A stretch of DNA of 64,000 nt from IDS-8 sp035304345 (lineage in GTDB: Bacteria; Pseudomonadota; Gammaproteobacteria; Steroidobacterales; Woeseiaceae), in contig DATGQE010000031.1 in the NCBI GenBank assembly GCA_035304345.1, positions 1-64,000 of the forward strand, given 5' to 3'. The position numbers were made by a program, and so were the translations under genes. Below, in pieces: positions 17,192 through 26,218 of this stretch (position 1 is the stretch's first letter; the number at the start of each line of letters is the position of its first letter). The notes below the pieces were generated by a model, which was not told where the DNA came from, made no database searches, and was given only the letters and a program-made list of their open reading frames with translations.

Positions 17192-17561
17192 CGGTTCTTT
17201 AACTCTGCGGGCCGACTATCCGTGGGCGCCCTCGTGGGGTGTCTCCGCGCGCGCGGCTATTTCCATCAGCACAGCTCACCTGCCGTTTCGTCAACCGGAC
17301 GTGCCGGACCAGCCGCCGGAATTCGTCTCCCGGCCGATAACAAAAATGGCGTTTCCAGGGTGTCGATTCGGGATGCGGCTGACCAAAACACGACGGGCGC
17401 ACTTTGGTCGCACGAAGCGACCAGCGGCCCTGACGGCGCACGCCGGTCAAAAGCGAGCGAAGTGTACTGAATCGACCCCACCCATGCAAACGGTGCGGCA
17501 GGGTGCGCAACGCCAGGATGCGATTCCCGATCATGAGCTTACGCGGCGGCGCGCCGCGCGC
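17192..17561. other. Intergenic region upstream of the cox operon
   Basis: This 370-bp stretch must hold the cox2 promoter (minus strand) and the 3' side of bioC. I see a TTGACG at about 17311-17316 on the minus strand but no convincing -10 at the right distance. No reading frame here looks like a real protein. Confidence 0.4.
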
Positions 17562-18455
17562 TCAGCGCCGCATGCGGCGCCCGATCGCCGCGACGTCGAG
17601 CCGGTACTCGCCGGGGGCCGGTGCGGGCCCCGTGCCCCACGCGTGACCGAACACGATTTCGAGCTCGCACGGCGCGGCCGGGTCCGCGAGCTCCGCGTCG
17701 AGTCGTTCCCGCATCCGCGCGAAGCGCCGTTTCCCGGTCAGCGTGCGGCGCCTTCCCGCCAGGCTGTTACGCGCGCCCGCCGCGGTGAGATCGCGAAACA
17801 GCGCCGCACTGTCCGGCCAGGTGACCGCCAGCCGGTCGACGTCGAGCACGGGATCCGCGAGGCCGGCCCTCAGGACCGCGTCGCCGACGTCGTGCATGTC
17901 CGGGAAGGGGTTGACGTGCACGTCGTCGTCGACCGCTGCCCAGGCGTCGCGCAGCTCGCGCAGGGTGTCGGGCCCGAGCGTCGAGAACGCGAACAGGCCC
18001 TCCCGGCGGAGGACGCGCCGCACCTCGCGAAAGAAGCCGGGCGCGTCGTCGGTCCAGGGGAGCAGCAGGTTGGCGAAGACGAGGTCGATCGAGCCGTCGG
18101 CGAGGGGCAGGCGCGAGGCGTCGGCCTGGAGCTCGCGGATGCGCGCGAACCGGGAACGGCGGGACCTGGCGCACACCAGCATCGCGTGGGACAGGTCGAG
18201 GCTCAGGACCCGGCTGCCGCGATAGCGGCGCGCGAGCTCGCGGCTCGCGCTGCCGGTCGCCGACCCGGCGTCGAGGATGCGTGCCGGCGCGAGGCGCATC
18301 GGCGCCAGGCGCTCGAAGAGGCCGGCGGCGGTGTGGCGGTGCACGAAGTCGGCCTCGTCGAAGCGGCGCGCCGCGCGGTCGAAGCGCCGCCTGACGCTCG
18401 CCGTGTCGAGGAGGCGGCCGCCCGGCGGCGCAGGATCGGGTAAATCGGGCGTCAT
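17562..18455 (-). CDS. bioC: Malonyl-ACP O-methyltransferase BioC
   Basis: SAM-dependent methyltransferase that caps malonyl-ACP so the fatty-acid machinery can build the pimeloyl part of biotin. It has 297 residues. The N-terminal VRRRFDRAARRFDEADFVHR is the BioC signature, followed by motif I ILDAGSATGSASREL (about 60-74), acidic motif LSLDLS, and the LVFANLLLPWTDD region with PGFFREVRRVLRREGLFAFSTLGPDTLREL. Starts at 18461 or 18473 are also possible; none has a clear ribosome-binding site. It is divergent from comF, 134 bp apart. No other bio genes are in the window. Confidence 0.88.
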   Translation of the reverse strand: MTPDLPDPAPPGGRLLDTASVRRRFDRAARRFDEADFVHRHTAAGLFERLAPMRLAPARILDAGSATGSASRELARRYRGSRVLSLDLSHAMLVCARSRRSRFARIRELQADASRLPLADGSIDLVFANLLLPWTDDAPGFFREVRRVLRREGLFAFSTLGPDTLRELRDAWAAVDDDVHVNPFPDMHDVGDAVLRAGLADPVLDVDRLAVTWPDSAALFRDLTAAGARNSLAGRRRTLTGKRRFARMRERLDAELADPAAPCELEIVFGHAWGTGPAPAPGEYRLDVAAIGRRMRR

Positions 18456-18524
18456 GGGCATCGGGGCTCGCATTCTCGGCGCCACGACCGGGACCGTGCA
18501 AATCGCGGCGCCGTTGCCGGCGCC

Positions 18525-18550
18525 GAATCCCCGCCTTTGCCGGAATTTCG
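18525..18550. repeat. Possible interspersed palindromic repeat between bioC and comF
   Basis: On the minus strand this stretch would read as EIPAKAGIR-like residues (ATTCCGGCAAAGGCGGGGAT), the well-known coding echo of the short GC-rich intergenic repeat in many proteobacterial genomes (usually VIPAKAGIQ). The arms pair imperfectly around a TTT centre. Only one copy is clear in the window. Confidence 0.45.
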
Positions 18551-18589
18551 ACCGTCGCCGCCGCGGCCGGTGCCGTCCAGCATGTCGCC

Positions 18590-19324
18590 ATGCTGGTGGG
18601 ATCGTTTCTCGCGTCCGTGCTCCCGCGCATCGCGTGTGCGGCGTTGCCCCGCTCGTGCGTGCTGTGCGGCACGCGGCTCGCCGCCGGCGGCCTGTGCGGC
18701 GGCTGCCTCGCGGACCTGCCGCGCATCGCCGACGCCTGCCCGCGCTGCGCCGTTCCAGTCCCGGCCCTGCCTCCCGGCGTGCCCTGCGGCGCCTGCCAGC
18801 GCCGTCCGCCGCCGTTCGCCGCGGCGCGTGCGGTGCTCGAGTACGCGTTTCCCGTGGACGCGGCACTCAAGGCCCTCAAGTTCCACCGCCGGCTGCATTA
18901 CGCGCCGGCTTTCGCGGCGCTGCTCGCGCCTGCCGCCCGCGAGAGCTTTCCCGCGGCGGATGCGCTGGTGCCGGTGCCGCTGCACCACGCCCGGCACGCC
19001 TGGCGGGGCTTCAACCAGGCGCGGGAGCTCGCCCGGCCGCTCGCGCGCTCGCTCGGCCTGCCCCTCGTCGGCCGCGTCCGCCGGGTGCGGGGCACGCGGC
19101 CGCAGGCGGGGCTCAGTGCACGGGAGCGCCGCCGCAATCTCGCGCACGCGTTCGCGGTCACCGGCCGCCTGCCGTGCCGGCGCCCGTTGATCGTCGACGA
19201 CGTGATGACGACAGGCGAGACCTGCCGCCGGCTGGCCCAGGCCCTGCTCGCGGCGGGTGCGGAGGAAGTCGGCGTGCTGGTGGTCGCGAGGGCCGTTCAG
19301 CCCGCGACCGGGCGGAACGTGTAA
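18590..19324 (+). CDS. comF: ComF family phosphoribosyltransferase-like protein
   Basis: Member of the ComF/GntX family linked to DNA uptake and use of DNA as nutrient. The 244-residue protein opens with a zinc ribbon of four CxxC-type pairs (CVLCG, CGGC, CPRC, CGAC between about 23 and 67) and ends in a type I phosphoribosyltransferase fold with the PRPP loop LIVDDVMTTGET near residue 201. ALKFHRRLHYAP and RGFNQARELARPLA are family motifs. Its 3' end overlaps the convergent ubiA by 28 bp. Enzymatic activity is not proven for this family. Confidence 0.92.
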   Translation: MLVGSFLASVLPRIACAALPRSCVLCGTRLAAGGLCGGCLADLPRIADACPRCAVPVPALPPGVPCGACQRRPPPFAAARAVLEYAFPVDAALKALKFHRRLHYAPAFAALLAPAARESFPAADALVPVPLHHARHAWRGFNQARELARPLARSLGLPLVGRVRRVRGTRPQAGLSARERRRNLAHAFAVTGRLPCRRPLIVDDVMTTGETCRRLAQALLAAGAEEVGVLVVARAVQPATGRNV

Positions 19325-20205
19325 TCGAGCAGGATGCCGGCGAACACCGCCATGCCGACGTAATGGTTCTGCAGGAACGCCTTGAAGCAGCCTTCGGGGC
19401 TGCGGTCGCGCGCCAGGTACTGGTGCGACGCCATGAGCAGCGCGGCGACGACCAGCGCGCCGTAGTACCAGCCGCCGAGCCCCGCCATGCGCCCGACCAG
19501 CACCAGGCCGACCAGCATCAGCACCTGCAGGCCGCCGACGACGAACAGGTCGGCGTCCCCGAACAGGATGGCCGTCGACTTCACGCCGATGCGCCGGTCG
19601 TCCTCGCGATCCACCATCGCGTAGAACGTGTCGTAGATCACCGCCCAGATCAGCGCCGTCGCGAACACGAGCCACGCGAGCTGATCGGTTTCGCCCGTCT
19701 GGGCCGCGAACACCATCGGCACGGCCCAGCCGAAAGCGGCGCCCAGCACGAACTGCGGAATCGACACGAAGCGCTTGACGAACGGGTAGAGGACGGTGAG
19801 CCCCGCGGCGACGATCGCGAGGAGCTGTGCCGGGCGGTTGAGCGTCGCCGCGAGCCCGACCGCTATCAGCGACAGCGCGACGAACAGCGTCAGCGCCTCC
19901 GCCGGGGCCACGGCGCCGGTGGCGAGCGGCCGCAGCCGCGTGCGCTCGACGTGTGGATCGATGCCGCGGTCCGCGAGGTCGTTCAGCACGCAGCCCGCCG
20001 ACCGCATCACGATCACGCCGAGCACGAACACGATGAACAGGCCGCCGTCGGGGCGGCCTTCTCCGGCGAGCCACAGCGCCCACAGCGTCGGCCACAGGAG
20101 CAGCCAGATGCCGATGGGCCGGTCGAGGCGCATCAGCTCGACGTAGTTGCGAAGCTGCGTCGCGATGCCGGGGCCTGACGTGGCTCTTGCGAAGTTTCTC
20201 GCCAT
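19297..20205 (-). CDS. ubiA: 4-hydroxybenzoate polyprenyltransferase UbiA
   Basis: Attaches the polyprenyl tail to 4-hydroxybenzoate in ubiquinone synthesis, in the inner membrane. The 302-residue protein has about eight helices and both aspartate-rich motifs: NDLADRGIDPHVERTRLRPLA (NDxxDxxxD, about residue 78) and YDTFYAMVDREDDRRIGVKSTA (about 200), which bind Mg-prenyl diphosphate. Start ATG at 20205 chosen because the upstream 12 residues do not fit. No chorismate lyase gene (ubiC) is adjacent. Confidence 0.95.
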   Translation of the reverse strand: MARNFARATSGPGIATQLRNYVELMRLDRPIGIWLLLWPTLWALWLAGEGRPDGGLFIVFVLGVIVMRSAGCVLNDLADRGIDPHVERTRLRPLATGAVAPAEALTLFVALSLIAVGLAATLNRPAQLLAIVAAGLTVLYPFVKRFVSIPQFVLGAAFGWAVPMVFAAQTGETDQLAWLVFATALIWAVIYDTFYAMVDREDDRRIGVKSTAILFGDADLFVVGGLQVLMLVGLVLVGRMAGLGGWYYGALVVAALLMASHQYLARDRSPEGCFKAFLQNHYVGMAVFAGILLDYTFRPVAG

Positions 20206-20272
20206 GCGTCGATCGCCGTTGCCGATGCCCGTGCCGCGCATTATCGACGAACCCGGCCGCGGGTAGAAACCG

Positions 20273-22381
20273 TCAGACCTTGCCGAAGCGGGCGGAGTCC
20301 CCGACCCAGCGGCGTATCACCGCGTCCACGTCCGCCGGCGAGGTGCGCCGCAGCTCGTCGGCCGCCCGGCGCACGGCCGGCAGCAGGTGCGCATCGCGCG
20401 CGAGGTCGGCAATGCGGTACTGCGGCAGCCCTGTCTGGCGCGTGCCGAGCAGCTCTCCGGGGCCGCGCAGCTCGAGGTCGCGCTCGGCGACGACGAAGCC
20501 GTCGTTCGTTTCCCGGAGCACGGCGAGCCGGCTTTTCGCCATTTCGCCGAGCGGCGGCCGGTACAGCAGCACGCAATGGCTCTGCGCGGCGCCGCGGCCG
20601 ACGCGGCCGCGGAGCTGGTGGAGCTGCGACAGCCCCATGCGCTCCGCGTTCTCGATGATCATCAGCGTGGCGTTCGGCACGTCCACGCCGACCTCGATCA
20701 CCGTCGTCGCCACCAGCACCGCGATCTCGCCTTCCTTGAACGCGCGCATCACCGCGTCCTTCTCGCGCGCGGCCATGCGGCCGTGCACGAGCCCCACGCG
20801 CAGGTGGGAAAGCTCTGCGGACAGCATCTCGTAGCTGGCCTCGGCGGCGCGGCTGTCCGTGAGCTCCGATTCCTCGATCAGCGGGCACACCCAGTACGCC
20901 TGCTGGCCGGCTTCGCACGCGGCCCGCACGCGCGCGATCACCTCCGCGCGCCGGCTCTCCGGCAGCGCCACGGTCTGCACGGGCCGGCGCCCCGGCGGCA
21001 GCTCGTCGATCACCGACACGTCGAGGTCGGCGTACGCCGCCATGGCCAGCGTGCGCGGGATCGGCGTCGCCGTCATCACGAGCTGGTGCGGAACGCTCGC
21101 TTCGCCCGCGCCCTTGTCGCGCAGCGCCATGCGCTGGTGCACGCCGAAACGGTGCTGCTCGTCGATGACCACGAGCGCGAGGTCGCGAAACGCCACGCCC
21201 TCCTGGAACAGCGCGTGGGTGCCGACCGCGAGCTGCGCGCGCCCGTCGGCGATCGCGGCCAGCGCGGCGCGCCGGCCGGCGGCGCGGACGCTGCCGGCGA
21301 GCCAGGCGATCTCGAACGGCTGGTCGCGGAACCAGCGGGTGAAGTTCTGCAGGTGCTGCTCGGCGAGGAGCTCCGTCGGCGCCATCAGGGCGGCCTGCCG
21401 GCCGGTGCTCATGGCGACCAGGCAGGCCACGGCGGCCACGACCGTCTTGCCGGCGCCCACGTCGCCCTGCACCAGTCGCATCATCGGGTGGGCACGGCCG
21501 AGGTCGGCCGTGATCTCGTCCACGACCCGCCGCTGCGCGCCGGTCAGCGGGAACGGCAGCGAGGCGAGGAACGCGCGGATCCGGTCCGCGTCGGGCTCGA
21601 GCACGGGGGCCCGCTCGCGCTCGGCGGATTCGCGCAGGCGCCGCAGGCAGAGATAGTGGGCGAGGAGCTCCTCGAACGAGAGCCGCAGGCGGCACGGATG
21701 CCGCCCGTCCGAGAGCGCCTCGAGGTCCGCGTCGGGCGGCGGCCGGTGCAGGTACTCGAGGGCGGCCGCGAGCGTCGGCATCCCGTGGCGCTCGCGCACG
21801 GCCGCGGGCAGGAGCTCCGCCGGCGGCGCCGTCTGCATGCGCTTGAGCGCGGCCGCCACCAGGCCGCGCAGGCGTCCCTGGGTGAGGCCTTCCGTGGCGG
21901 GATACACCGGGGTCAGCGATTCGCCCACCGCGGGCCGTGTGCCCGGCGGGAGCACCCGGTACTCCGGGTGCACCATCTCGAGCCCGATGGGCCCGGTGCG
22001 CACGTCGCCGTAGCAGGTCACGGTGGCACCGGTGCGGAACGCCGCCTGCTGGCGGCCCGAGAAATGGAAGAAGCGCAGGGTGAGCTGCCCGGTGCCGTCG
22101 CCGATGCGCACGAGCAGGCTGCGGCGCCCGCGGTAGACGATCTCCGCGAGCAGGACCTCGCCGCTCGCGAGGCAGCGCATGCCGGGGCGCAGCTCGCCGA
22201 GCTTCGCCAGCCGGGTGCGATCCTCGTAGCGCAAAGGCAGGAGGAACAGCAGGTCCTCGATGCGCTCGACGCCGAGGCGTGCGAGCTTTGCCGCGAGCGC
22301 CGGCCCGACTCCCGGCAGGTTGGTGAGGTCGTCGGGCGGCGTGCCGGCGGCAGCAGGCGAACGGCTCACGCCCGGCGTCAC
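20273..22381 (-). CDS. recG: ATP-dependent DNA helicase RecG
   Basis: Branched-DNA helicase that remodels stalled replication forks and Holliday junctions. 702 residues. Layout: N-terminal helix-hairpin and wedge (OB) domain (LTNLPGVGPALAAKLARLGV at about 19), then the motor with TGAQRRVVDEI, Walker A GDVGAGKTVVAAVA (about 303), motif II DEQHRFGVHQR (RecG has DEQH), MTATPIPRTLA, and motifs V-VI ATTVIEVGVDVPNAT and QLHQLRGRVGRG. The ATG at 22381 overlaps the ridA stop in ATGA. Confidence 0.97.
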   Translation of the reverse strand: MTPGVSRSPAAAGTPPDDLTNLPGVGPALAAKLARLGVERIEDLLFLLPLRYEDRTRLAKLGELRPGMRCLASGEVLLAEIVYRGRRSLLVRIGDGTGQLTLRFFHFSGRQQAAFRTGATVTCYGDVRTGPIGLEMVHPEYRVLPPGTRPAVGESLTPVYPATEGLTQGRLRGLVAAALKRMQTAPPAELLPAAVRERHGMPTLAAALEYLHRPPPDADLEALSDGRHPCRLRLSFEELLAHYLCLRRLRESAERERAPVLEPDADRIRAFLASLPFPLTGAQRRVVDEITADLGRAHPMMRLVQGDVGAGKTVVAAVACLVAMSTGRQAALMAPTELLAEQHLQNFTRWFRDQPFEIAWLAGSVRAAGRRAALAAIADGRAQLAVGTHALFQEGVAFRDLALVVIDEQHRFGVHQRMALRDKGAGEASVPHQLVMTATPIPRTLAMAAYADLDVSVIDELPPGRRPVQTVALPESRRAEVIARVRAACEAGQQAYWVCPLIEESELTDSRAAEASYEMLSAELSHLRVGLVHGRMAAREKDAVMRAFKEGEIAVLVATTVIEVGVDVPNATLMIIENAERMGLSQLHQLRGRVGRGAAQSHCVLLYRPPLGEMAKSRLAVLRETNDGFVVAERDLELRGPGELLGTRQTGLPQYRIADLARDAHLLPAVRRAADELRRTSPADVDAVIRRWVGDSARFGKV

Positions 22382-22761
22382 CCGCGCACGGCCAGCACCG
22401 CGTCCGCCTCGATGTCGACTCCCCTCGGCAGCGACGCCACACCCACGGCGGCGCGCGCCGGGTAAGGCTCGCGGAAGTACGCGGCCATGACCTCGTTCAC
22501 GGTCGCGAAATGGCCGAGGTCGGTGAGGTACACCGTGATCTTGACCGCGTCGTCGAGCGTGCCGCCCGCCGCTTCGGCGACGGCTTTCAGGTTTTCGAAC
22601 ACCTGCCGGGCGCGCGCCGCGAAGTCGCCGGCGACGAGCTCGCCGGTCGCGGGATCGAGCGGGATCTGCCCGGACAGGAACACGAGCTCGCCCGTGCGTA
22701 TCGCCTGCGAGTAGGTGCCGATGGCCGCGGGGGCGTGCTCGGTGCTGATCGGTTGCTTCAA
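22378..22761 (-). CDS. ridA: RidA family enamine/imine deaminase
   Basis: Hydrolyses reactive 2-aminoacrylate and related enamines released by PLP enzymes such as threonine dehydratase. The 127-residue protein has all family marks: GTYSQAIRTGELVFLSGQIPLDP near the start, NLKAVAEAAG in the middle, and the catalytic Arg in YPARAAVGVASLPRGVDIEADAV. It lies between spoT and recG and overlaps recG by 4 bp, a common arrangement in gammaproteobacteria. Confidence 0.95.
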   Translation of the reverse strand: MKQPISTEHAPAAIGTYSQAIRTGELVFLSGQIPLDPATGELVAGDFAARARQVFENLKAVAEAAGGTLDDAVKITVYLTDLGHFATVNEVMAAYFREPYPARAAVGVASLPRGVDIEADAVLAVRG

Positions 22762-22824
22762 GGTGCTCTCCTCCTCGTGGGTGTCGTGCAGCAGCGCGAC
22801 CCGAATGAACCGTCGCGCGAGGCG

Positions 22825-22859
22825 GTGATTCCCGGCGCCCGGCGCTCGCCCGGCATCAC
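22825..22859 (-). terminator. Imperfect hairpin at the spoT stop codon
   Basis: Arms GTGATTCCCGGC and GCCCGGCATCAC pair at 10 of 12 positions and overlap the end of spoT. No T-run follows on the minus strand. It could be an attenuating stem between spoT and ridA or a small GC-rich repeat; I cannot tell which. Confidence 0.3.
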
Positions 22860-25021
22860 GCGCAGTCGCGGGACACGCGGATCACGTTCGGCATCTTGCG
22901 GATGCTGCTCATGATGCGCGCCAGGTGATTGCGATCCTTGACCTGCAGCAGCAGGCGCAGCACGGAGAGGTCGTCCTGGCGGTCGAGCACCGACACCTGC
23001 TCGATGTTGGAGCCGGTGTCCGCGATGGTCGCCGCCACGGCCGCGAGCACGCCCGTGCGGTTCGCGGTCTCGACCAGTATCTGGCTCTGGAACTCGCGAT
23101 CGACGTTGTCTTCCCAGCCGACGGTGATCCACTTCTCCGGCTGCTTGCGGAAGTTGCGCAGGTTGCCGCAGGCGACCCGGTGGATCACGATGCCGCGTCC
23201 CGAGCTCAGGTAGCCCATGACGTCGTCGCCCGGGATGGGGTGGCAGCACTTCGCGTAGCTGACGACCACGCCCTCGGTGCCGGTGATGACGAGATTGGCT
23301 TCCGTCGAGGTGCTGCTCCCGCCTTCCTCCGGGCTCACGTGCAGGAGCAGGCGCGCGGTCAGGGGCGCCAGCCGCTCGCCGAGCCCGAGCTGCGCGAACA
23401 GCTCGTTCGGCTCCGAGAGCCCGAGCTCCGTCACGGCTTCGCGCAGCCGCACCTTGCCGACCTTGCGCAGCGACGAGCCCAGGTCCTTCAGCGCACGATC
23501 GAGCAGCCGCTTGCCGAGGTCGATCGACTCGCTGCTGCGCATCTGTTTCATGTAATGCCGGATCGCCGAGCGCGCCTTGGCGGTGCGCACGAAGGTGAGC
23601 CAGTTCGGGTTCGGTTTCGCGCCGCGCGCGGTGATGATCTCCACCGCCTGGCCGCTCTGGAGCTGCGTGCGCAGCGGCACGAGCTGCCGGTCGACCTTGG
23701 CGGCCACGCAGCGGTTGCCGACGCCGGTGTGCACGGCGTACGCGAAATCGACGGTGGTCGCCCCCCTCGGGAGCGGCAGGATGTCGCCCTGCGGCGTGAA
23801 GACGTAGATCTTGTCCGGGTACAGGTCGACCTTGACGCTCTCCAGGAACTCCTCCGAGCTCCCCGATTGCTGGATCTCCATCAGGTGCGCCAGCCACTCG
23901 CGCGCACGCCGCTGCGGGGTGGGCACCGTCTTGTCGAACGCCTTGTACTGCCAGTGCGCGGCGACGCCCGACTCGGCGACCTTGTCCATGTCGCCGGTGC
24001 GGATCTGCACCTCGAGCGGCAGGCCCTTGGGGCCGAACAGCGTGGTGTGCAGCGACTGGTAGCCGTTGATGCGCGGAATGGCGATGTAATCCTTGAAGCG
24101 TCCGGGCATCGGCTTGTAGAGCCCGTGCACGATGCCGAGCATGCGATAGCAGGTGTCGACGTCGTCCACGATGATGCGGAAGCCGTACACGTCCGCCACC
24201 TCCGACAGCGCCTTCTTCTTCTCCGCCATCTTCTTGTAGATGCTGTAGAGGTGCTTCTCGCGGCCGAGGACCTCGCCGCGAATGCCCGCTTCCTGCATGG
24301 CCTTCTCGAAGCGCTCGGAGATGCGCTTCACGATCTGGCGCTGCGAGCCCTTGCTCCGGCGCACGGCTTTCTCGAGCACGCGGTAGCGGTACGGGTACAG
24401 GTAACGGAAGCCGAGATCCTCGAGGATCACCTTCATGTGGTTGATCCCGAGCCGGTTCGCGATCGGCGCGTAGATCTCCAGCGTCTCGCGCGCGATGCGG
24501 GCCTGCTTCTCGCGCGGCACGGCGTCCAGCGTGCGCATGTTGTGCAGGCGGTCGGCAAGCTTGACCAGGATCACGCGGATGTCGCCGATCATCGCCAGCA
24601 TCATCTTGCGGAAGCTTTCGGCCTGCGCTTCCGCGCGGCTGTCGAACTGCATCTGGTCCAGCTTGCTGACGCCGTCGACGATCGCGGCGACCTCGGCGCC
24701 GAACTGGCGCTCGAGCTCGGCCCTCGAGGTCGGCGTGTCCTCGATGACGTCATGCAGCAGCGCCGCCGCGATCGTCGGCGCGTCGATGTGCATGTCGGCG
24801 AGGATCTGGGCGACCGCTACGGGGTGGGAGATGTAGGGCTCGCCGGAGAGGCGCTTCTGGCCCTCGTGGGCGCTGGCGCCGAATTCATAGGCCTTGAGGA
24901 TCTGCTCGATGTGCTCGGCCGGCATGACCGGCTCGAGCGTCTCGATGAGCCGCCTGAGCCCGCGGTCGCGCCGGACCGTGGTGCCGGGGAGCCTGCCGAG
25001 GAGGGTCGCCGCGTAGTCCAT
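22856..25021 (-). CDS. spoT: Bifunctional (p)ppGpp synthase/hydrolase SpoT
   Basis: Makes and degrades the alarmone (p)ppGpp. 721 residues in the RelA/SpoT long form: HD hydrolase domain with an intact metal site (ISHPVAVA, LLHDVIEDT, about residues 65-95), synthase domain with YGFRIIV and GRFKDYIAIPRINGYQSLHT (about 275-310), TGS domain (KIYVFTPQGDILPLPRGATTVDFAY), a helical region with CCHPIPGDDVMGY and a C-terminal ACT domain. The intact HD residues support hydrolase activity, so SpoT rather than RelA. It follows rpoZ by 92 bp, the classic rpoZ-spoT order. Confidence 0.96.
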   Translation of the reverse strand: MDYAATLLGRLPGTTVRRDRGLRRLIETLEPVMPAEHIEQILKAYEFGASAHEGQKRLSGEPYISHPVAVAQILADMHIDAPTIAAALLHDVIEDTPTSRAELERQFGAEVAAIVDGVSKLDQMQFDSRAEAQAESFRKMMLAMIGDIRVILVKLADRLHNMRTLDAVPREKQARIARETLEIYAPIANRLGINHMKVILEDLGFRYLYPYRYRVLEKAVRRSKGSQRQIVKRISERFEKAMQEAGIRGEVLGREKHLYSIYKKMAEKKKALSEVADVYGFRIIVDDVDTCYRMLGIVHGLYKPMPGRFKDYIAIPRINGYQSLHTTLFGPKGLPLEVQIRTGDMDKVAESGVAAHWQYKAFDKTVPTPQRRAREWLAHLMEIQQSGSSEEFLESVKVDLYPDKIYVFTPQGDILPLPRGATTVDFAYAVHTGVGNRCVAAKVDRQLVPLRTQLQSGQAVEIITARGAKPNPNWLTFVRTAKARSAIRHYMKQMRSSESIDLGKRLLDRALKDLGSSLRKVGKVRLREAVTELGLSEPNELFAQLGLGERLAPLTARLLLHVSPEEGGSSTSTEANLVITGTEGVVVSYAKCCHPIPGDDVMGYLSSGRGIVIHRVACGNLRNFRKQPEKWITVGWEDNVDREFQSQILVETANRTGVLAAVAATIADTGSNIEQVSVLDRQDDLSVLRLLLQVKDRNHLARIMSSIRKMPNVIRVSRDCA

Positions 25022-25113
25022 GACTGATGATACCCGGACTCATCATACCGGGATGCCGGGTTTCCGGCGCCGCGTCGCGTCGACTCCTCCTCCCTGTGGT
25101 GCCTCGTGTGCGG

Positions 25114-25395
25114 TCAGTCGCCGATCGAGATGCCCCGCATCGGGATGATCTCGTCGGGCGCTTCCGGCGGCAGGAACTCCTCCGCGGTCGGCTGCTCGAC
25201 CTCGTCGAGGATGGCCGGCGTGATGGCACCGGCGGCGATCTCCCGCAGGGCGATCACGGTCGGCTTGTCGTTTTCCGGCTCCACGAGCGGCTCGGCGCCG
25301 TGGGCGATGCGGCGGGCGCGCTTCGCCGCGACGAGCACCAGCTCGAAAATGTTGTCGATGTTCTCCAGGCAGTCTTCGACGGTGATGCGGGCCAT
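25114..25395 (-). CDS. rpoZ: RNA polymerase omega subunit
   Basis: Helps assemble RNA polymerase and forms part of a ppGpp binding site. 93 residues starting MARITVEDCLENIDNIFELVLVAAKRARRI, with the conserved core that clamps beta-prime, then NDKPTVIALREIAAG. The acidic tail (EEFLPPEAPDEI) is longer and more variable, as usual. ATG at 25395. It lies between gmk and spoT in the order seen in E. coli. Confidence 0.96.
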   Translation of the reverse strand: MARITVEDCLENIDNIFELVLVAAKRARRIAHGAEPLVEPENDKPTVIALREIAAGAITPAILDEVEQPTAEEFLPPEAPDEIIPMRGISIGD

Positions 25396-25492
25396 GAAAC
25401 CGGGTCTCCGTGTTCGCAATCGGCAATGAGACCGGCCAGTGTACCGCAAGTTCAGCTTTCGCGCCCGTGGGGGGAGCGTGCCGCGCGGGAAA

Positions 25493-25530
25493 CGGCCCCG
25501 GCCCGTGCCCGCGCGCCGGCCCCGGCCCGT
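25493..25530. repeat. Two direct copies of a 14-bp GC-rich word in the gmk-rpoZ gap
   Basis: CGGCCCCGGCCCGT occurs at 25493-25506 and again at 25517-25530, 24 bp apart start to start. It lies in the 200-bp gap between gmk and rpoZ. It may be a chance product of high GC or a remnant of local duplication. Confidence 0.4.
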
Positions 25531-25595
25531 TTGCAGGAGGGCGCAGCGTGCGGCGCCCGGCACCCGGTCCGGGCGGGTTGGCCGGGCTGGGACGC

Positions 25596-26210
25596 CTAGG
25601 ACGCGAGGATCGCCGCGATGCGCTCGCGCAGCGCCGGGTCGTCGCTGCGGCACTCGCGGCCGTCGCCCGCGATGATGCCCTCGAGCGCCGCCGCGGCCCG
25701 CTCGAAGTCGTCGTTCACGACCACGTAGTCGAACTCGTCCCAGTGCGACATGTCGCCGACGGCGTCGGCGAGGCGCCGCTCGATGGTGGCGGCGTCGTCC
25801 GTGCCCCGCGCCCGGAGCCGGCGGGCCAGCTCGTCGCGCGACGGCGGCAGGATGAAGATGGAGACGCTGTCGGGGCACGCGCGACGCACCTGCCTCGCGC
25901 CCTGCCAGTCGATCTCGAGGATGACGCTCCTGCCCTTCGCCAGCTCGCTCTCGACCTGCCGGCGGCTGGTGCCGTAGCGGTGATCGAAGACGCAAGCCGA
26001 TTCGAGCAGCTCGCCGCGCGCCTCGAGCTCGGCGAACTCGGCCTCGCTGACGAAGAAGTAGTCGCGGCCTTCCTGCTCGGTCGGCCGCTTGCGGCGCGTC
26101 GTGTAGGAGATCGAGAAGACGAGCTCCGGGTGGCGGCGCACGAGCTCCTTGACGAGCGACGTCTTGCCCGCGCCGGACGGCGCGGCGATCACGAACAGGC
26201 GGGCTGCCAC
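25596..26210 (-). CDS. gmk: Guanylate kinase
   Basis: Phosphorylates GMP to GDP, feeding GTP and ppGpp pools. 204 residues from a GTG at 26210, supported by AGGAG 6 nt upstream. P-loop APSGAGKTSLVKELV (about 9-23), GMP-binding SISYTTRRKRPTEQEGRDYFFV (Ser, Arg and Tyr residues), LEIDWQGARQVR, and lid RLRARGTDDAATIERRL. Lies 8 bp after yicC, so probably co-transcribed with it; followed by rpoZ and spoT. Confidence 0.96.
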   Translation of the reverse strand: MAARLFVIAAPSGAGKTSLVKELVRRHPELVFSISYTTRRKRPTEQEGRDYFFVSEAEFAELEARGELLESACVFDHRYGTSRRQVESELAKGRSVILEIDWQGARQVRRACPDSVSIFILPPSRDELARRLRARGTDDAATIERRLADAVGDMSHWDEFDYVVVNDDFERAAAALEGIIAGDGRECRSDDPALRERIAAILAS

Positions 26211-26218
26211 TTCCGCTC

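Noticed and set aside
17266..17481. A 71-residue frame in the cox2-bioC gap
   Set aside because: No ribosome-binding site, no recognisable fold, and composition like non-coding spacer.
22825..22859. A Rho-independent terminator for spoT
   Set aside because: The stem is imperfect and there is no T-run after it on the minus strand, so I list it only as a possible hairpin.
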